Assembly (NCBI GenBank): GCA_033977485.1
Contig: CM066995.1
Coordinates: forward strand, 51,893,162-51,957,161
Source: Hydrangea macrophylla
Taxonomy: Eukaryota > Streptophyta > Magnoliopsida > Cornales > Hydrangeaceae
Length of the DNA: 64,000 nt
Direction: 5' to 3'
The notes under the pieces were generated by a model. That model was not told the origin of the DNA. It searched no databases and worked only from the letters and a program-made list of their open reading frames with translations. The number at the start of each line of letters is the position of its first letter. Position 1 is the first letter of the stretch. Of this stretch, positions 1-11,900 are shown piece by piece. The translations under genes and the position numbers were made by a program.

Positions 1-906
1 GAAAGTGCCTTGTTGTCCTTTGATCTGCGGGAATTCCCGAATTCCTTGCTGGCGTCGACCCAATCCCATCCCGGGGAAGTGGTTCATCTTGCGAACAATG
101 TTGACAACTGCAGAGTGGACCTCAGGGAATCGATCTTCATCATTGATCACATGGACTTCTTCCATGAAGAATCCTCCTATTTCTCCTTCTTCCAGCTCAG
201 GTATTTGGACTTCGAAAATGGGAGCGTAGTTTGGGAAAGCTTCGTTACCCCAACTATTACCGAGGATGATCTTTACTTCCTTTTCATGAATGTACTTGAT
301 CATTTGATGCACAGTGGATGATACAGCTTTGTTGGCATGAAGCCAGGGCCTTCCAATCAGCAGATTGAACGAGGCAGGTATGTCCATGACTTGAAAGATC
401 TCAGTACTTGCCAAAGACCCTACCCGGATTTGTAGAGAGACAGTCCCCATTACATTTCTTCTAGTGTTGTCATAGGCCCTCACGGATTGCACAGATGGCG
501 TAATGTCGAGGATACTAACCCCCAAAGCAGTGGCAGTTCTTAAGGCACAAACATTCAAAGCAGAACCTGTATCGACTAGACAAAACGGCACCTGTTGCTC
601 CTTACATCCCACAGTAATGTATAACGCCTTGTTGTGCGCGGATCCCTCTGGCGGCAAGTCCTCGTCGGAGAATGTAATGATGGGGTCGGGGGTAAGTGCA
701 CCCAAGAAAGTTACCATGTCCTCTGGCGCGGCGTCGATGGGGACTTCAATCCCAGCCAAGGCATTTAACACGGCTTGCCTGTGCTTATAAGATGTCACCA
801 TAATATCCCACATCGAGAGATGAGCTTGGGTTTTCTTTAGCTGCTTGATCAGCTCATTGTCTTCTTCGGTGACCTCATCCATCTTGCCCTTCCCCTTGTC
901 TTTAAC
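1..906 (-). CDS. retrotransposon aspartic protease / start of pol, partial
   Basis: An open minus-strand frame from about 906 to the window edge encodes the protease region of an Ogre/Tat polyprotein. The catalytic motif L-V-D-T-G-S-A is at about 563-581 and the flap-side motif L-I-G-R-P-W-L is at 340-360. This enzyme cuts the Gag-Pol polyprotein inside the virus-like particle. The frame has no stop between about 906 and 1. It is in the -1 frame relative to gag and overlaps the last gag codons, which end at TGA 851-849. I see no X-XXY-YYZ slippery heptamer in the overlap, so a one-base indel (for example in the GGGG run near 893) explains the shift more simply than programmed frameshifting. 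No start codon is claimed; the left boundary is 906 because the frame cannot be told from gag beyond it. Confidence 0.8.
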
Positions 907-2588
907 TGGACCTTTTCGATGGCTTCGGTGGCAGGCTGTGGAGGCTGGTAATGGCGGCCTGACCTGGTTAGGTGATCAATCTCAGCAGGAGTAGGCCCTT
1001 CTACAGTCCCATCCTTTTTAAACCAATCACAATCCGTTCCCACAAATGGCTTTTCTGGCTCGTTCCAGATGGAAGCGTCACTCTCGTCGTTAGGATCATA
1101 CCATTTGAGGTCTACCGCCCCTAGGTCATGCTCTTCCAGGAAAAACAAGTCTTGCTCGTCGTCAAGCTGCTGCTGCCACTCGTCATTCTCCCCTCCGATC
1201 AGATGAATCCCCTCAGAATCCGGGATGTCAATGTAAAGCAAGGGTTGTCCTAGGGGGGTGATATAAGTAGCAGGGTTGAAGGGTACGGGACTGGACTCAA
1301 TGAGGTTGACATTTTGGTGGTTTGGTAGAGGATTTTGGGTGATATGAGGCTGCTTTGGTGGCGGCTCGATGATATTCTGGTCGATGAGGTCTTGGATGTC
1401 GTGGCGGAGGCGCATGCAATCATCAGTGTTATGGCCGGGGGCTTGGTGGTAAGTACATCGCTTGGACATATCGCAGTTAGGCGGGAGCGGGGTATTTCGA
1501 GGCTGGAGTAATTGGAGATGGCCTTTTTTGAGGAGGCGATCTAGGGCTGAGGAGAGAGAGATTTCTAGCTTGGCAAAACTGCGAAGGGGCTTTTTCTGGA
1601 AAGGGCGGTTGGAGGATTTTGCCTGGTTGGAGGGTTGGTATGGCCTTGGAGGATATGCCATGGGTTGGCCGCTAAGGGCATTGACATCCGGGGGATTCCG
1701 GGAGTAGTTGGGCCTTCTTGGCTGGCTCGGAGGGTCTTCCTTCTTGATCTTCCCTTCCCTGATAGCATCTTCGATTCGGGTTCCGACTTCAAACAACTCC
1801 TCAAAGGTGGAGATGGACTGGTAGAATAATTTCTCATGATAGAGCGGCTGCAGATTCCGGATGAGCATCCTTACCTGTTCTTTCTCGATTGGCCGGTGGG
1901 TCATTTGGGCTACCTTGTTCCTCCATCTGCTCAGAAATGCAGCGAAGGATTCATTGTTGCTTTGCCGGGTTGTTTCCAAATCCCTAACGGTGACGTCCAG
2001 CTCTTGATTGTAAGAGTAATGATCGACAAAAACTCGGACAATGTCCTCCCAGGCCCGGGTTTTGGAGGCTTCCAAGGTTAGGAACCACGATAGTGCAGAT
2101 TTTGCCAGAGTTTGCGGGAATAGCATCGCAATGTGCTCGTGGGTGCAACCCATGGACTGAAAGATACTCATACATAGCTTCACGTGGCTTTTCGGGTTTC
2201 CCGTTCCATCAAAGCGATCGATGGCAGGCATTTTGAAATTCTCTGGCAGTTTCAGCTTGACAGGCTCAAAGAGGCCTTCCAGATCCAACATGTAATCGTC
2301 GATACCCTTGCTTTTTCTGAGTACGCTTTCCAGTTTATCGACCTTGTCCAACTTTTCTTGGAGCTTTTTCTCATACGTAAGCGGTGGGACCCCTTGAAAC
2401 CAGTTTTCCTCCCCATTATTCTCATGTAGAGGAGGTTCAAACCCTGGTGGCGGAAACTCGGGCGGAGGTCGCGGCTGTTGCTGCTTCAGTTCTTCCATGA
2501 ATTTTAGGACTTGGGCTAGACTGTCTGATTGTTGGCTTATAGTCGCTCCCAATTCAGTAACCTTGTTTTCCAACTCTTCCCTATTCAT
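849..2588 (-). CDS. retrotransposon Gag (Ogre/Tat type)
   Basis: A 579-residue capsid/nucleocapsid precursor that would package element RNA in cytoplasmic particles. The first 40 residues look like a coiled coil (heptad L/V pattern, ending in a Gln run), followed by a Pro-rich stretch at about 40-55. The retrotransposon Gag core at about 120-280 includes F-D-G-T-G-N-P, L-S-W-F and the Y-x-Q-E-L-D-V-T-V-R-D-L-E region. A zinc-knuckle variant C-x2-H-x4-H-x4-C (CTYHQAPGHNTDDC) lies in the C-terminal half, followed by an acidic tail. The ATG at 2588 is the first in frame after the leader, and an equivalent start is degraded in element 2. The frame is intact for 579 codons and ends at TGA 849, just as the protease begins in the -1 frame. 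Family known; lineage inferred. Confidence 0.88.
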   Translation of the reverse strand: MNREELENKVTELGATISQQSDSLAQVLKFMEELKQQQPRPPPEFPPPGFEPPLHENNGEENWFQGVPPLTYEKKLQEKLDKVDKLESVLRKSKGIDDYMLDLEGLFEPVKLKLPENFKMPAIDRFDGTGNPKSHVKLCMSIFQSMGCTHEHIAMLFPQTLAKSALSWFLTLEASKTRAWEDIVRVFVDHYSYNQELDVTVRDLETTRQSNNESFAAFLSRWRNKVAQMTHRPIEKEQVRMLIRNLQPLYHEKLFYQSISTFEELFEVGTRIEDAIREGKIKKEDPPSQPRRPNYSRNPPDVNALSGQPMAYPPRPYQPSNQAKSSNRPFQKKPLRSFAKLEISLSSALDRLLKKGHLQLLQPRNTPLPPNCDMSKRCTYHQAPGHNTDDCMRLRHDIQDLIDQNIIEPPPKQPHITQNPLPNHQNVNLIESSPVPFNPATYITPLGQPLLYIDIPDSEGIHLIGGENDEWQQQLDDEQDLFFLEEHDLGAVDLKWYDPNDESDASIWNEPEKPFVGTDCDWFKKDGTVEGPTPAEIDHLTRSGRHYQPPQPATEAIEKVQLKTRGRARWMRSPKKTMS

Positions 2589-2965
2589 GCTGACGTAAGC
2601 TGTCGGACTGATTCTGATTAACCGATTATCCGCACTTCTGACCCACGAATAAGACCCTGACTGCTGACCTTGGGAATCTATACTGACCTGATAGATTTTG
2701 AAAGGGCTAGATTAGATCTTTGACAGTGGTGACTTTAGGCCGACAAAGATAGTGATGTGGACCGACTCGAAACAGTGCGTGCAAATTGATGGGGAATGGT
2801 GCATGCAAATGGGACAAACATGCGGATGTAAGTCCTAATCTATATGATGCTCCTATTTCTAACAGATAGCAGCTAAACAAATAAGGTCCTAGCCATACAG
2901 AGTGTGCTAACCTTACTTTCTAGTATGATCACCAAGGGATAACACGGATTTCCAAGATACCCCAG

Positions 2966-3206
2966 AAATTCGGACAGAGTTTCTGGGAGAAACTGGTTAA
3001 TGTGGTTATATCTGGGATATTCGGACAGAGTTTCTGGGAGAAACTGGTCAATGTAGTTGTATCTGGGATATTTGGACAGAGTTTCTGGGAGAAACTGGTC
3101 AATGTGGTTGTATCTGGGATATCCGGGCAGAGTTTCTGGGAGAAACTGGTCAATATGGTCATATCTGGGATATTCGGACAGAGTTTCTGGGAGAAACTGG
3201 TAAGTG
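2966..3206 (-). repeat. 51-bp leader minisatellite with hairpin core (element 1)
   Basis: Five tandem units with a 51-base period sit in the untranslated leader between the primer-binding site and gag. Each holds the perfect inverted repeat AGTTTCT-GGG-AGAAACT, starting at 2978, 3029, 3080, 3131 and 3182. Both strands stay open through the array only because 51 is a multiple of three; I do not consider it coding. The related element 2 carries a shorter, more diverged version at 8140-8322, so the array belongs to the family rather than to this copy. The position would suit an RNA packaging or dimerisation structure, but that is inference. Confidence 0.85.
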
Positions 3207-3808
3207 CGGTTATAGTGATCATACTTTCTAGCAGGTTTTCATACTCCTATGTCTCAAGACCGACAAACAAGGTGTGCGGTGTATATCTTTGCGAGCATGG
3301 AGCAGACATCCTTGTCATGATGCTTAGGCAGGTCAACTCAATGTGACCACATATGAGTGATTGCCTTGGGAATCATAAGAAAGAGGTTCTGTTCTATGTC
3401 ACACAAGCGTCTACATCGCTCAGGTAATCCCATCAGGGCATACAGCAGTTATATCATGTTGTCCTATCTGAAAAGATAAATGAACAGTCCTATGAAAGGT
3501 TCTACAGGAATCTATATGCAAAGGCTGGGTTTAGTCAAAGAGGGTCCGTTGACGAGAGTTCCAATATACCGTCAGGGAGACAGTACGGAGGTTTTTACTC
3601 TTTTTGATATACCTTGGAAGGTACAGTATCAACGGTGACTTGTGCCCTGGCACAGCAAGACCTGAACAATGTCAGCGCCGCGTTTCAGACACAGTCGAAG
3701 GGGGGGAATGCAAGAGTGCAATGCGGTGAACCAAACACAGTAAAAAGATGATTTTAAGGATGCTTCTTATGAGTCAAACCTCTGTATTATTTTGTTTTTA
3801 AAATAAAA

Positions 3809-3826
3809 TCCCCAGCAGAGTCGCCA
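3809..3826 (-). promoter_or_regulatory. primer-binding site (element 1)
   Basis: The minus strand reads TGGCGACTCTGCTGGGGA three bases after the LTR end (...TATCCACA-ATC). It begins with TGG, complementary to the universal CCA end of a tRNA, and is of the kind I recall as tRNA-Arg-primed in Ogre/Tat elements. The same site, slightly decayed, lies at 8915-8932 in element 2. Confidence 0.8.
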
Positions 3827-3829
3827 GAT

Positions 3830-6800
3830 TGTGGATACCGGGCTTCGGACCACTTCTCTCTGGTTTGAGATTGTTTAGAAATTGATTTGAATCAAGGAAA
3901 GAAAACGAAAGGTCTGTTGAAAACAGATACAGAGTCGCCACTTGGTCTTTAAGGAACCAAGAAACCTAATTTTGACTCACCCAAGCGGATAAGGGCACCG
4001 GCCCTTCATAACCAAAGAACTTGGTTCGGGGTTTTGGTACGAGAGAGGAAGGAGCCTTTGTCGCGACTAAAACACCCTCTACTCGCCCCGTCTTTCGACG
4101 GGCCTCAATTAGCATCCAAATAATCATCTTATACTAGGTTTGGTTCGGCAATTAATACTATGATAGTATATTACATCACATAAGAATCTTGAAATTGAAA
4201 ATCAAAAGATAAGATATCATTCATAAAATCTAAGTCAAATATCATACAATGTAAAGTGAAAATCACACAAATAAACCTAGGAAAAAATCGTCTAATCATA
4301 TATCAATTAATCAAGTTTTCCTAATCTAAAGGGGACATGAATTGTTCTTGAAGCAATTAATTAAAGAAATCAAAATATGCTTAGCAAACTAGAATGATGC
4401 ATGTTATTTTTTGAGAAAAGAAGATCTCTCAATCCCCGGGACGGATGAGAAAGGATGATTAGATCGAGGGGAAGCACAAACGTGTGATCAAGTTCATTCC
4501 TTATAATCTTCTTGGATTAAGAGTTACAAAAACCCCAAATCTTGCATGAATGTATTGTATGAACCTAAAAATGTGCAAAGGTTGTAGTGTGTTTTGTGTT
4601 CATGGATTTCTAAAATGACTTAGAAGTCTAAAATGTGCAAGAATGAATGGATTAAATCAACATGGGATATATACAAATGTAGTATGAACTACTTCCTAAG
4701 ATGTGAGCTAATTTGGAATGCATATGAGCATCAAATCAAAGAATAAAAGTTGAAATGTGCTTGCTGTGAATAGTGGACAGACTGCATATGACACTTTGCA
4801 ACATTATAATGGGAGGTCAAACGTGCCTAGAAAAATGTGAGAGAAATCTGAGATCATTCTTATTGTGTCTAGAAAATAACCCAAAAAGCCAAACATCAAT
4901 AGCTATCACAGATTAAAAGAAAAAAATCAGAATGTACACATGACTCAGAAACAAAAGCTGCACTGTTGACTGATTTTGTATGATTTTTCATAAATCAAAG
5001 AAAAGGTTTATGATGACCCATTATATACCAAAAGTTTCCTAAGACACCCAAGTTTTATAAAAAAAATAGAAAAGGTATATGTACAATGATGAAAATGTCC
5101 AGAATAAGTGCAAGAAGTTGGGTGAACATTCTGTGAGAACAGAGGCAGATTATGAATGTGAACTTCTCACATCCAAAACAAATACTCTCATATTTCTATA
5201 ATTGATGGGAAAAATTAGGGACAAACTATGATGTATTAGGAAGGTTTTCCAAGTGGTTTCATCATCATAACTTGAGTATTTAATTCAAAACAAATCTCTG
5301 AATCTGAACAGCTCACTGTTTTGGGTCATTGTTTTAGAGATATTGAAGAAAACAAAGTTTTATTTCTTGAAATCAAATGAGAGGGATTGAGAGGGGGGTT
5401 TTGAAATAGATGTTTTGAAAACATATTTCCAACACTCAATAAGGATTATGACCACTTAGAATACTAACACCAAACTCAATCATTAAGAATCTCCAAGATT
5501 GTTGGAGAGATTTATTTTATTTTTGGGCATAACTTCAATACATTCCAAGAATACCTTGGAAGTATTGAGGTTATGATCATCATCTATCAAACATGTTTTT
5601 GAGGTCAAGAGCTACTATCCATAAGGATTCACTCACCCCAAACTTCATGTCATCACTTAGATGATGATGAACTAGTAAGTAAATAAAGAAAATAAAAAGA
5701 AATGAGATGAGGAGAGATGAACATATATATAATCAAGCAAGTAGATGATAATCAATAGATGATATTCATGAAGCATGAGACTTGTAGATTGGTGTATCAC
5801 TCATATGTAATGACACTAGACATGGAAGAAGCTTCCACACTCTTGAATGCTCACTAAAATGGTGGTTGGGAGTATTGAATGTTGAAATAAATGGAAGTAA
5901 TGAAGTAAAAACAAAGTTAGAAACTCACTTTTGTTTTGAAAAATCAAAGAAGAAAGCTTCTTTTCTCTCCACCCTAACCTTATCTCTACACTTTCTCTCC
6001 CAAACTTTCTCTAAACTTGCATTTGACTCCCCCAAAATGAGGAGTAATGGGGTGTTTATATAGGCCAACTTGGGGTGGTTTTGGGGTTTTAAAAGTGTTC
6101 CCATTGGCTCCAAACATCTGAAATCATAAAACTATGTCGTTTTGGCTTTTAATTAATCAAAATGGGACCACAAAAATAATTACAAAAACTCACTGTTCTG
6201 GGGGAGAGTGCTGCGGCGGCACTGGGCCAGTGCCGCGGCGGCACTGCTCCTCCCTTCGTCTGGATAATGCTGTTTAGGCCCCCTGATGTTCCGGTATTCG
6301 CGAAAAGGCCCTATTTCGTCCGAAATTCACAGAAAATGCGTATGAACTCCAAATTGAGGTTGTGATATGCCGTTGGAAAGGTAATGGAGTCTACTTTACA
6401 TAAAAAATAGTTCGGGGATAGGTCACTTTGAAAAGTTTTGCGGTATTCGCGATAAAAGCCGATTTGATCGCCTTTTTCGCCTTTGGAAATTCATAATAAA
6501 TTCGTTTTAAATCCAGAAATTATGTGCGATATACCGTTGGAAAGCTATTGACCTCTAGTATCCATGAAAAATATTTGAAAATTGTTTCGGCACCCCGGTT
6601 CCAAAGTCAAATTCTGGTCAAACTGGTCAAACCTGGGATTCCCGGGAAGTTCTAGAAACCTCCGGGAGTTCCCGGGAGCTGGTGTTTTCGCTCGATTTTC
6701 TTTTTGGAACTTGTTTTAACACTTTTCCCGTGATCTAAAATGATTTTGTTGAATTCGGACAATTTCGGTCAAACTTGGTCAAACCTGGTCAAACCTTGGT

Positions 6801-7123
6801 CAAACCTGGTCAAACCTTGGTCAAACCGGTCAACGGGGACTTTCCGGGAACTTCCGGGACTTCCGGGGGTCTCTGGGAGCCGACGATTTTATCTGATTTC
6901 TCTTTAAAACTCTTTTTATCGCTTTTCTTATGACATAGTATGTTTTCAGAACTTTGGGACCAAATCTGGGAGTTTTCGGGCTTTTAGGGGCATTTTGGTC
7001 ACCCTGAGCATTCTGAGAGATGGAGCTGACTTCCGAGAGTCCTTTCGAGTCTTTTGCGATCATTGTGAACCACCAAGCTATGGGTCTCCTAAATCCGATA
7101 GCCGACAAAATGGGGTGTCTACA
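3830..7123 (-). repeat. 5' LTR of Ogre-like element 1 (3.3 kb)
   Basis: On the minus strand it starts TGTAGACACCCC at 7123 and ends ...TATCCACA at 3830. It aligns along its length with 8936-14411 (minus strand) and 22122-25652 (plus strand). Shared landmarks are the first 70 bases, a GC-rich near-palindrome, the TATA box (6055-6062, TATATAAA preceded by GGCC) and the segment near 4080 containing the CTCGCCCCGTC motif. It also contains short degenerate repeats of the type TGGTCAAACC near 6770-6830. It holds no gene. Confidence 0.9.
6055..6062 (-). promoter_or_regulatory. TATA box of Ogre-like LTR
   Basis: The minus strand reads GGCCTATATAAACACC. The same box in the same context occurs in the two other LTRs of the family, at 13317-13324 (minus) and 23313-23320 (plus). 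Its conservation in otherwise diverged LTRs supports a promoter role. A GC-rich near-palindrome (AGTGCCGCGGCGGCACT, 6229-6247 region) lies about 150 bases upstream in transcript sense. Confidence 0.75.
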
Positions 7124-7700
7124 ACACCCAAGTTTTGGAAGCTTCTAAGGTTGGAACCACAACAGTGCGGACTTTGCGAGTATTTGCGGGAAGAGCATTG
7201 CGATGTGTTCGTGGGTGTAGTCCATCAATTGGAAAATGCTCATACATAACTTCACATGACTTATCGGATTCCCAGTTCCATCAAAACGATCAATGGCAGG
7301 CATTTTGAAGTTCTCCGACAGTTTCATCTTAACAGGCTCAAAAAGGCCTACCAGATCTATCATGTCTCCCTCAGTATGCTTTCTAGCTTTTCAACCTTGT
7401 CCATTTTCTCTTAGAATTTCTTCTCATACGTAGGTGGTGGGACCCCTTGAAACCATTCTTCTTCTCCGCCATTCTCATGTACAGGGATGGGAGGTGGTAG
7501 GAACCCTGTCGGTGGCGGTGGTATGAACCCTTGTGGTGGTGGAGGGAACCCAGATGGGTACTGTGGCTGTTGCTGTTTTAGTTCCTCCATGAATTTCAGA
7601 ACTTAGGCCAGGCTATCAAACTGCTGATTTATGGTTGCTCCCAACTTGGTGACCTTGTTTTCTAAATCTTACTGATTCTTGCTAAAATAACTTGGCGGGC
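7124..7700 (-). pseudogene. gag remnant of Ogre-like element 2
   Basis: This is a decayed 5' part of a gag related to that of element 1. The segment at 7363-7145 still encodes the Gag core start (F-D-G-T-G-N-P, then H-V-K-L-C-M-S-I-F-Q). Upstream (7700-7370) the coiled-coil and Pro-rich N-terminus can be followed but contains several stops, and the start codon is lost. The sequence stops at 7124 exactly where the element 1 LTR begins, so element 1 jumped into this gag; the rest should lie left of the window. Confidence 0.85.
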
Positions 7701-8935
7701 TGATCCTGACCAAACGATTGTCTGAATTTCAGACCCAAGACGAGGATCCCAACTATTGACTTTAGGAATCTATACTGACCTACAGATTTGAGAGGACTGT
7801 ATCAGATCCTGATAGTGACAACTTTAAATAGACAATGACAGTGATGTTATCAAGTGTTGACTGACTCGTATACAGACTAATTGAGATAGTGTGTGCAGAC
7901 TGATAGGAATGATGCATGCAAATGAGGCAAGCACGCAGATGCAGGCCCTAATCTATATGATGCTCCTACTTCTAACATATAACAATTAAGCAAGTAAGGT
8001 CCTAGCCATACAGAGTGTGCTAACCTTACTTTCCAGTATGATCACCATGGGAAAAAGAAGAATTTTCAGGATAATTGGGAGATTCTAGGGATTTTCTAGA
8101 ATTTGTTAGAGTATAGGAAAAACATGCATTTCTGGGAGATTTGGACGGAGTTTTTGGGAGAAACTAGTCATATCTAGGCAATCTGGGAGATTTGGACAGA
8201 GTTTCTGGGAGAAACTGGTTATGTCTGGGTATTTATGGGATATCTGGACAGAGTTTCTCGGAGAAATTGGTTATATCTAGGCATTTCTGGGATATTTGGA
8301 CAGAGTTTCTGGGATAAACTGGTTAATATGATGGTGATCATACTATCTAGCAAGTTTTCATACTCCGATATCTTAGGACCAACAAACAAGGTTTGCGATG
8401 TATATCTTTGTGAATACGGAGCAGACATCCTTGTCATGGTGCCTGGGCAAGTCAACTCAATGTGATCACATGTGAGTGATTGCCTTAGGAATCATAAGAA
8501 AGAGGTTCTGCCTCATGTCACATAAGTGTCTACACCGCACAGGTAATCCCGTCAGGGCATACAACAATTATATCAAATTGTCCTATCTGAAAAGATAAAT
8601 TAACAGTCTTATGAAAAGTTCTACAAGAATCTATATGCAAAGGCTGTGTTTAGTCAAAGAGGGTCCGTTGACGAGAGTTCTAATATACCGTCAGAGAGAC
8701 AGTACGGAAGTTTTTATTCTTTTTAATATACCTTGGAAGGTACAGTATAACAGTAACTTGTGCCCTGGCACAGCAAGAGCTGAACAATGTCAGCGCCGCG
8801 TTTTAGACACAGTCGGAGGGGGAAATGTAGTGAACCAGACACAGTAAAAAGATGATTTTAAGGATGCTTCTTATAAGTCAAACCTCTGTATTATTTTGTT
8901 TTTAAAATAAACATTCCCCAGCATAGTCGCCAGAT
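7701..8935 (-). mobile_element. leader of Ogre-like element 2 with hairpin repeats
   Basis: This is the untranslated leader, homologous to 2589-3829. It contains four hairpin units near 8150, 8201, 8252 and 8304 (51-52 base spacing, core AGTTTCTGGGAGAAACT with point changes). The primer-binding site at 8932-8915 has one change from element 1 (TGGCGACTATGCTGGGGA). No coding sequence is seen. Confidence 0.8.
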
Positions 8936-11900
8936 TATGGACACGCGGAATTGATTTTCCTTTTGTTTTGAAATTATTTTGAAGAAAAAAAAGGTCTGTT
9001 GAAACCAGATACAGAGTCGTCACTTGGTCTTTAAGAAACCAAGAAACCTAATTTTGACTCACCCAAATAGATAAGGGCACCGGCCCTTCATAACCAAAGA
9101 ATTTGGCTCAGAGTTTTGGTACGAGAGAGAAAGGAGCCTTTGTTACGACTAAAATACCCTCAACTCGCCCCGTCTCTCGACGGGCCTCAATTAGCATCCA
9201 AATAATCATCTTATACTATGTTTGGTTCGACAAATAATACCATGATAGTATATTACATCACACAAGAATCTTGAAATGGAAGACCAAAAGATAAGATATC
9301 ATTCATAAGATCTACACCAAATATCACACAATGCAAAAGTGAAAGATCACACAAACAAACCTAGGAAAAACCGCCTAATCACATATCAAGTAATCAAGTT
9401 TTCCTAATCTAAAGGGGGACATAGATTGTTCTTGAAACAAATAATCAAAGAAATCAACTATGCTTAGCAAGCTAGAATGATGCATGTTAATCCTTGAGAA
9501 AAGAAGACCTCTTAATCCCCGGGATGGATGAGAAAGGAAGATTAGATCGAGGGGAAGCTTGAACGTATGATCAAGTTCATTCCTTATAATCTTCTTAGAT
9601 TAGGAGTTACAAAACCCCAAATCTTGCATGAATGCAATGTATGATCCTAGAATATGCCAAGGTTGTAGTGTGTTTTGTGTTCATGGATTTTCTAGAGTGA
9701 CTTAGAGTTGAAAAATATGCATGAATGAATAAAGGATGTTATTATAGGATGTGTACAAATATAGTATGAACTACTTCTGTCACGCCCCGGATCCATACAT
9801 ATGAATCTAGATCACGTGGCACGCCATCAAGGCTTACCAAAATGATTAAAGTTCCCAAAAAAATGACCTTAATAAAAGTTTTGCTCCAAAACCACCAACT
9901 TCCAAATCATTTTTCAAAGGATATATTAAACGCGTGCCCAAACACGCCTTAATGAGTTTTGTTTTCAAAAGTAACAATTTCATAGGTCAATGGGTCCCAA
10001 AAGGTACCTCCATGCCTAATTAGAAGTTGTTCCGAACATTGGAAGTAGAAGTTTGAAATTTCTGGCAGGGGGCATTTCGACCGGTCGAATTGCCCCGTTC
10101 GACCGGTCGAATGGGGTCTGTGCAGAATCCAAACCTCCAAAAGACCGTATTCACAATTGCCGGCATTTTTCCGCAAACGCCGTTAATTACCGACGCTTCC
10201 TAATAAATGTCGTTCATTCCCGGCGCTTCCGCGACAAACGCCGCTAATAAATCAATACCTCTTTTACCCAAAGAACCAACCCAAATCAATTCAAGCCAAA
10301 CCATTTCAAATCAAACAATTCAAAGCTTTGCTAAACATTCAAAGAACTACCAAAACATACCCACCATTTATACAACAACCACAAACGCTACCCGGATTAC
10401 AAGTACCAAAAGTACAAGCTTCACACGTCACGGCAAACTAGGTCCTAAAGTGAACCAAGCGCAGTACTCGCATATATAACAAGTCTTAATACAAGTTGCA
10501 CGGTTAAACAACCGGCATAAGTTAAACATATATGTTACAAAAGTGCTACAAGTTCTATAAACATTAGAAGCTTCCGGTCCTTCCTCGCCTCATTACTCGC
10601 GATTCTCTCCTCCAGTCCTTGCCCCTGAATGGTTATTTATATAACCACAGATATATGGATTTGTTTAAGCTAGCGCTTAGTGAATAATATAAATCAAGCA
10701 TACGGATGACAAATATGTTCCAATCCATCATAACACATAACTATTGGTCTCTAGGGAATAAGTGCACCTTCACCGATCCAAAGTCTTAAGACTCAACCAC
10801 GACCCATGCCCCTTCGACATGTCGCGTTAATGCCTTTCTCGGCAAGTGACCGTCGTCACTACTAATCCTCCCCCTTCGAGAGGACGTCTCACGGTGAATT
10901 AGCACAAATCCCCCTTTAACCCACATAGGCACATAATACATGCTCATTTAACACATATCACCATGCTTTTCATTTCAACATACTTTGGCCCTACTTTATA
11001 CATGAGTTTTGCCCAATATGAACTACACATGGTATCTATATACATTCCTAGCATATCAAATGCATTAAACCATAGAATCATCCAAAACTCAAGATTTATA
11101 TCACTCACCTCCGATTTACGCTCTTAAACGCCGATCCAAGGAAAACTCAAGCACAAGGAACGTGCAGTAATTCTTCTAATACAATTCCTATTAATCAAAA
11201 GTTCAATTATCAACTTTATATGAAAATTTTAGAAAATGAGTTTTCAGAAAACTTAACCAAACAAGGCCTAATAGGTATCAAAACGACGGCCTTACCTCGT
11301 AGAGTTCAAATACGGAATTTGATAAAAAATAAACGGGTAGAACTCCGTCGATTCGAGTCTTGAAGACCTAAGCCAAGAAATCCTCCATTTGGCCTCTTCT
11401 TGAATTTAGGTTAAGCTTTATAAAATTTATGAAAGTCATCACTATCTATATATAGGCAACACTTTTGAAAATTGTGTTTACCTCCCCACGAGTTTTCAAA
11501 ACTTCTAATCAGTCTCTTAAACTTTCTACACAGCTAATGCATAGCTCTACAGGTGAAACCTCAAAATTAAAAAGGTTTCCGACTAAGTTTCGTTTGGTTG
11601 CTAAAATGCAAGTTTTTACAAATTTTACGAAATTGCTAATTAGCTTACCAAATTACGTAACATGTTCAAATCCGTCCTCACCAGGCATCTAATGACTCCG
11701 ATGAGTCGCTATTAACAATATAATAATCAATTATATTTACATATGCCTAAATAAACATTTAAGCACATAACCATGAGTTATTACTCATTTTCCCAACCGT
11801 AGGGAATTCTCACTTGCCCACCTTCTAGACTGCCTTCAAGGCCAAATACCGGGTTCTCAAGAGACACCCTCCAACAGTGAGTCATCACTCACTTCACACG

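Larger units (their letters stand above)
1..7123 (-). mobile_element. Ogre/Tat-like Ty3/gypsy element 1, 5' part
   Basis: This is the 5' part of a long Ty3/gypsy retrotransposon read leftwards. In transcript order it has a 5' LTR (7123 to 3830), a spacer ATC, a primer-binding site, a 1.24-kb leader with hairpin repeats, gag (2588 to 849) and the protease at the start of pol, which runs off the left edge of the window. The 3.3-kb LTR, the primer-binding site TGGCGACTCTGCTGGGGA (the type I associate with tRNA-Arg in Ogre elements) and the gag type point to the Tat/Ogre branch; that placement is from memory of the family, not a search. It is inserted in the gag of element 2, which resumes at 7124. 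The predicted target duplication is ACACC (7124-7128), with its partner outside the window. Confidence 0.88.

Noticed and set aside
849..930. Programmed -1 frameshift site between gag and pro
   Set aside because: No X-XXY-YYZ heptamer in the overlap; an indel is simpler.
1462..2429. Plus-strand ORFs opposite gag
   Set aside because: Antisense shadows of the Gag coding sequence.
2929..3346. Repeat-protein-like ORFs on both strands
   Set aside because: They are produced by the 51-bp minisatellite, whose period is a multiple of three; not conserved as proteins in element 2.
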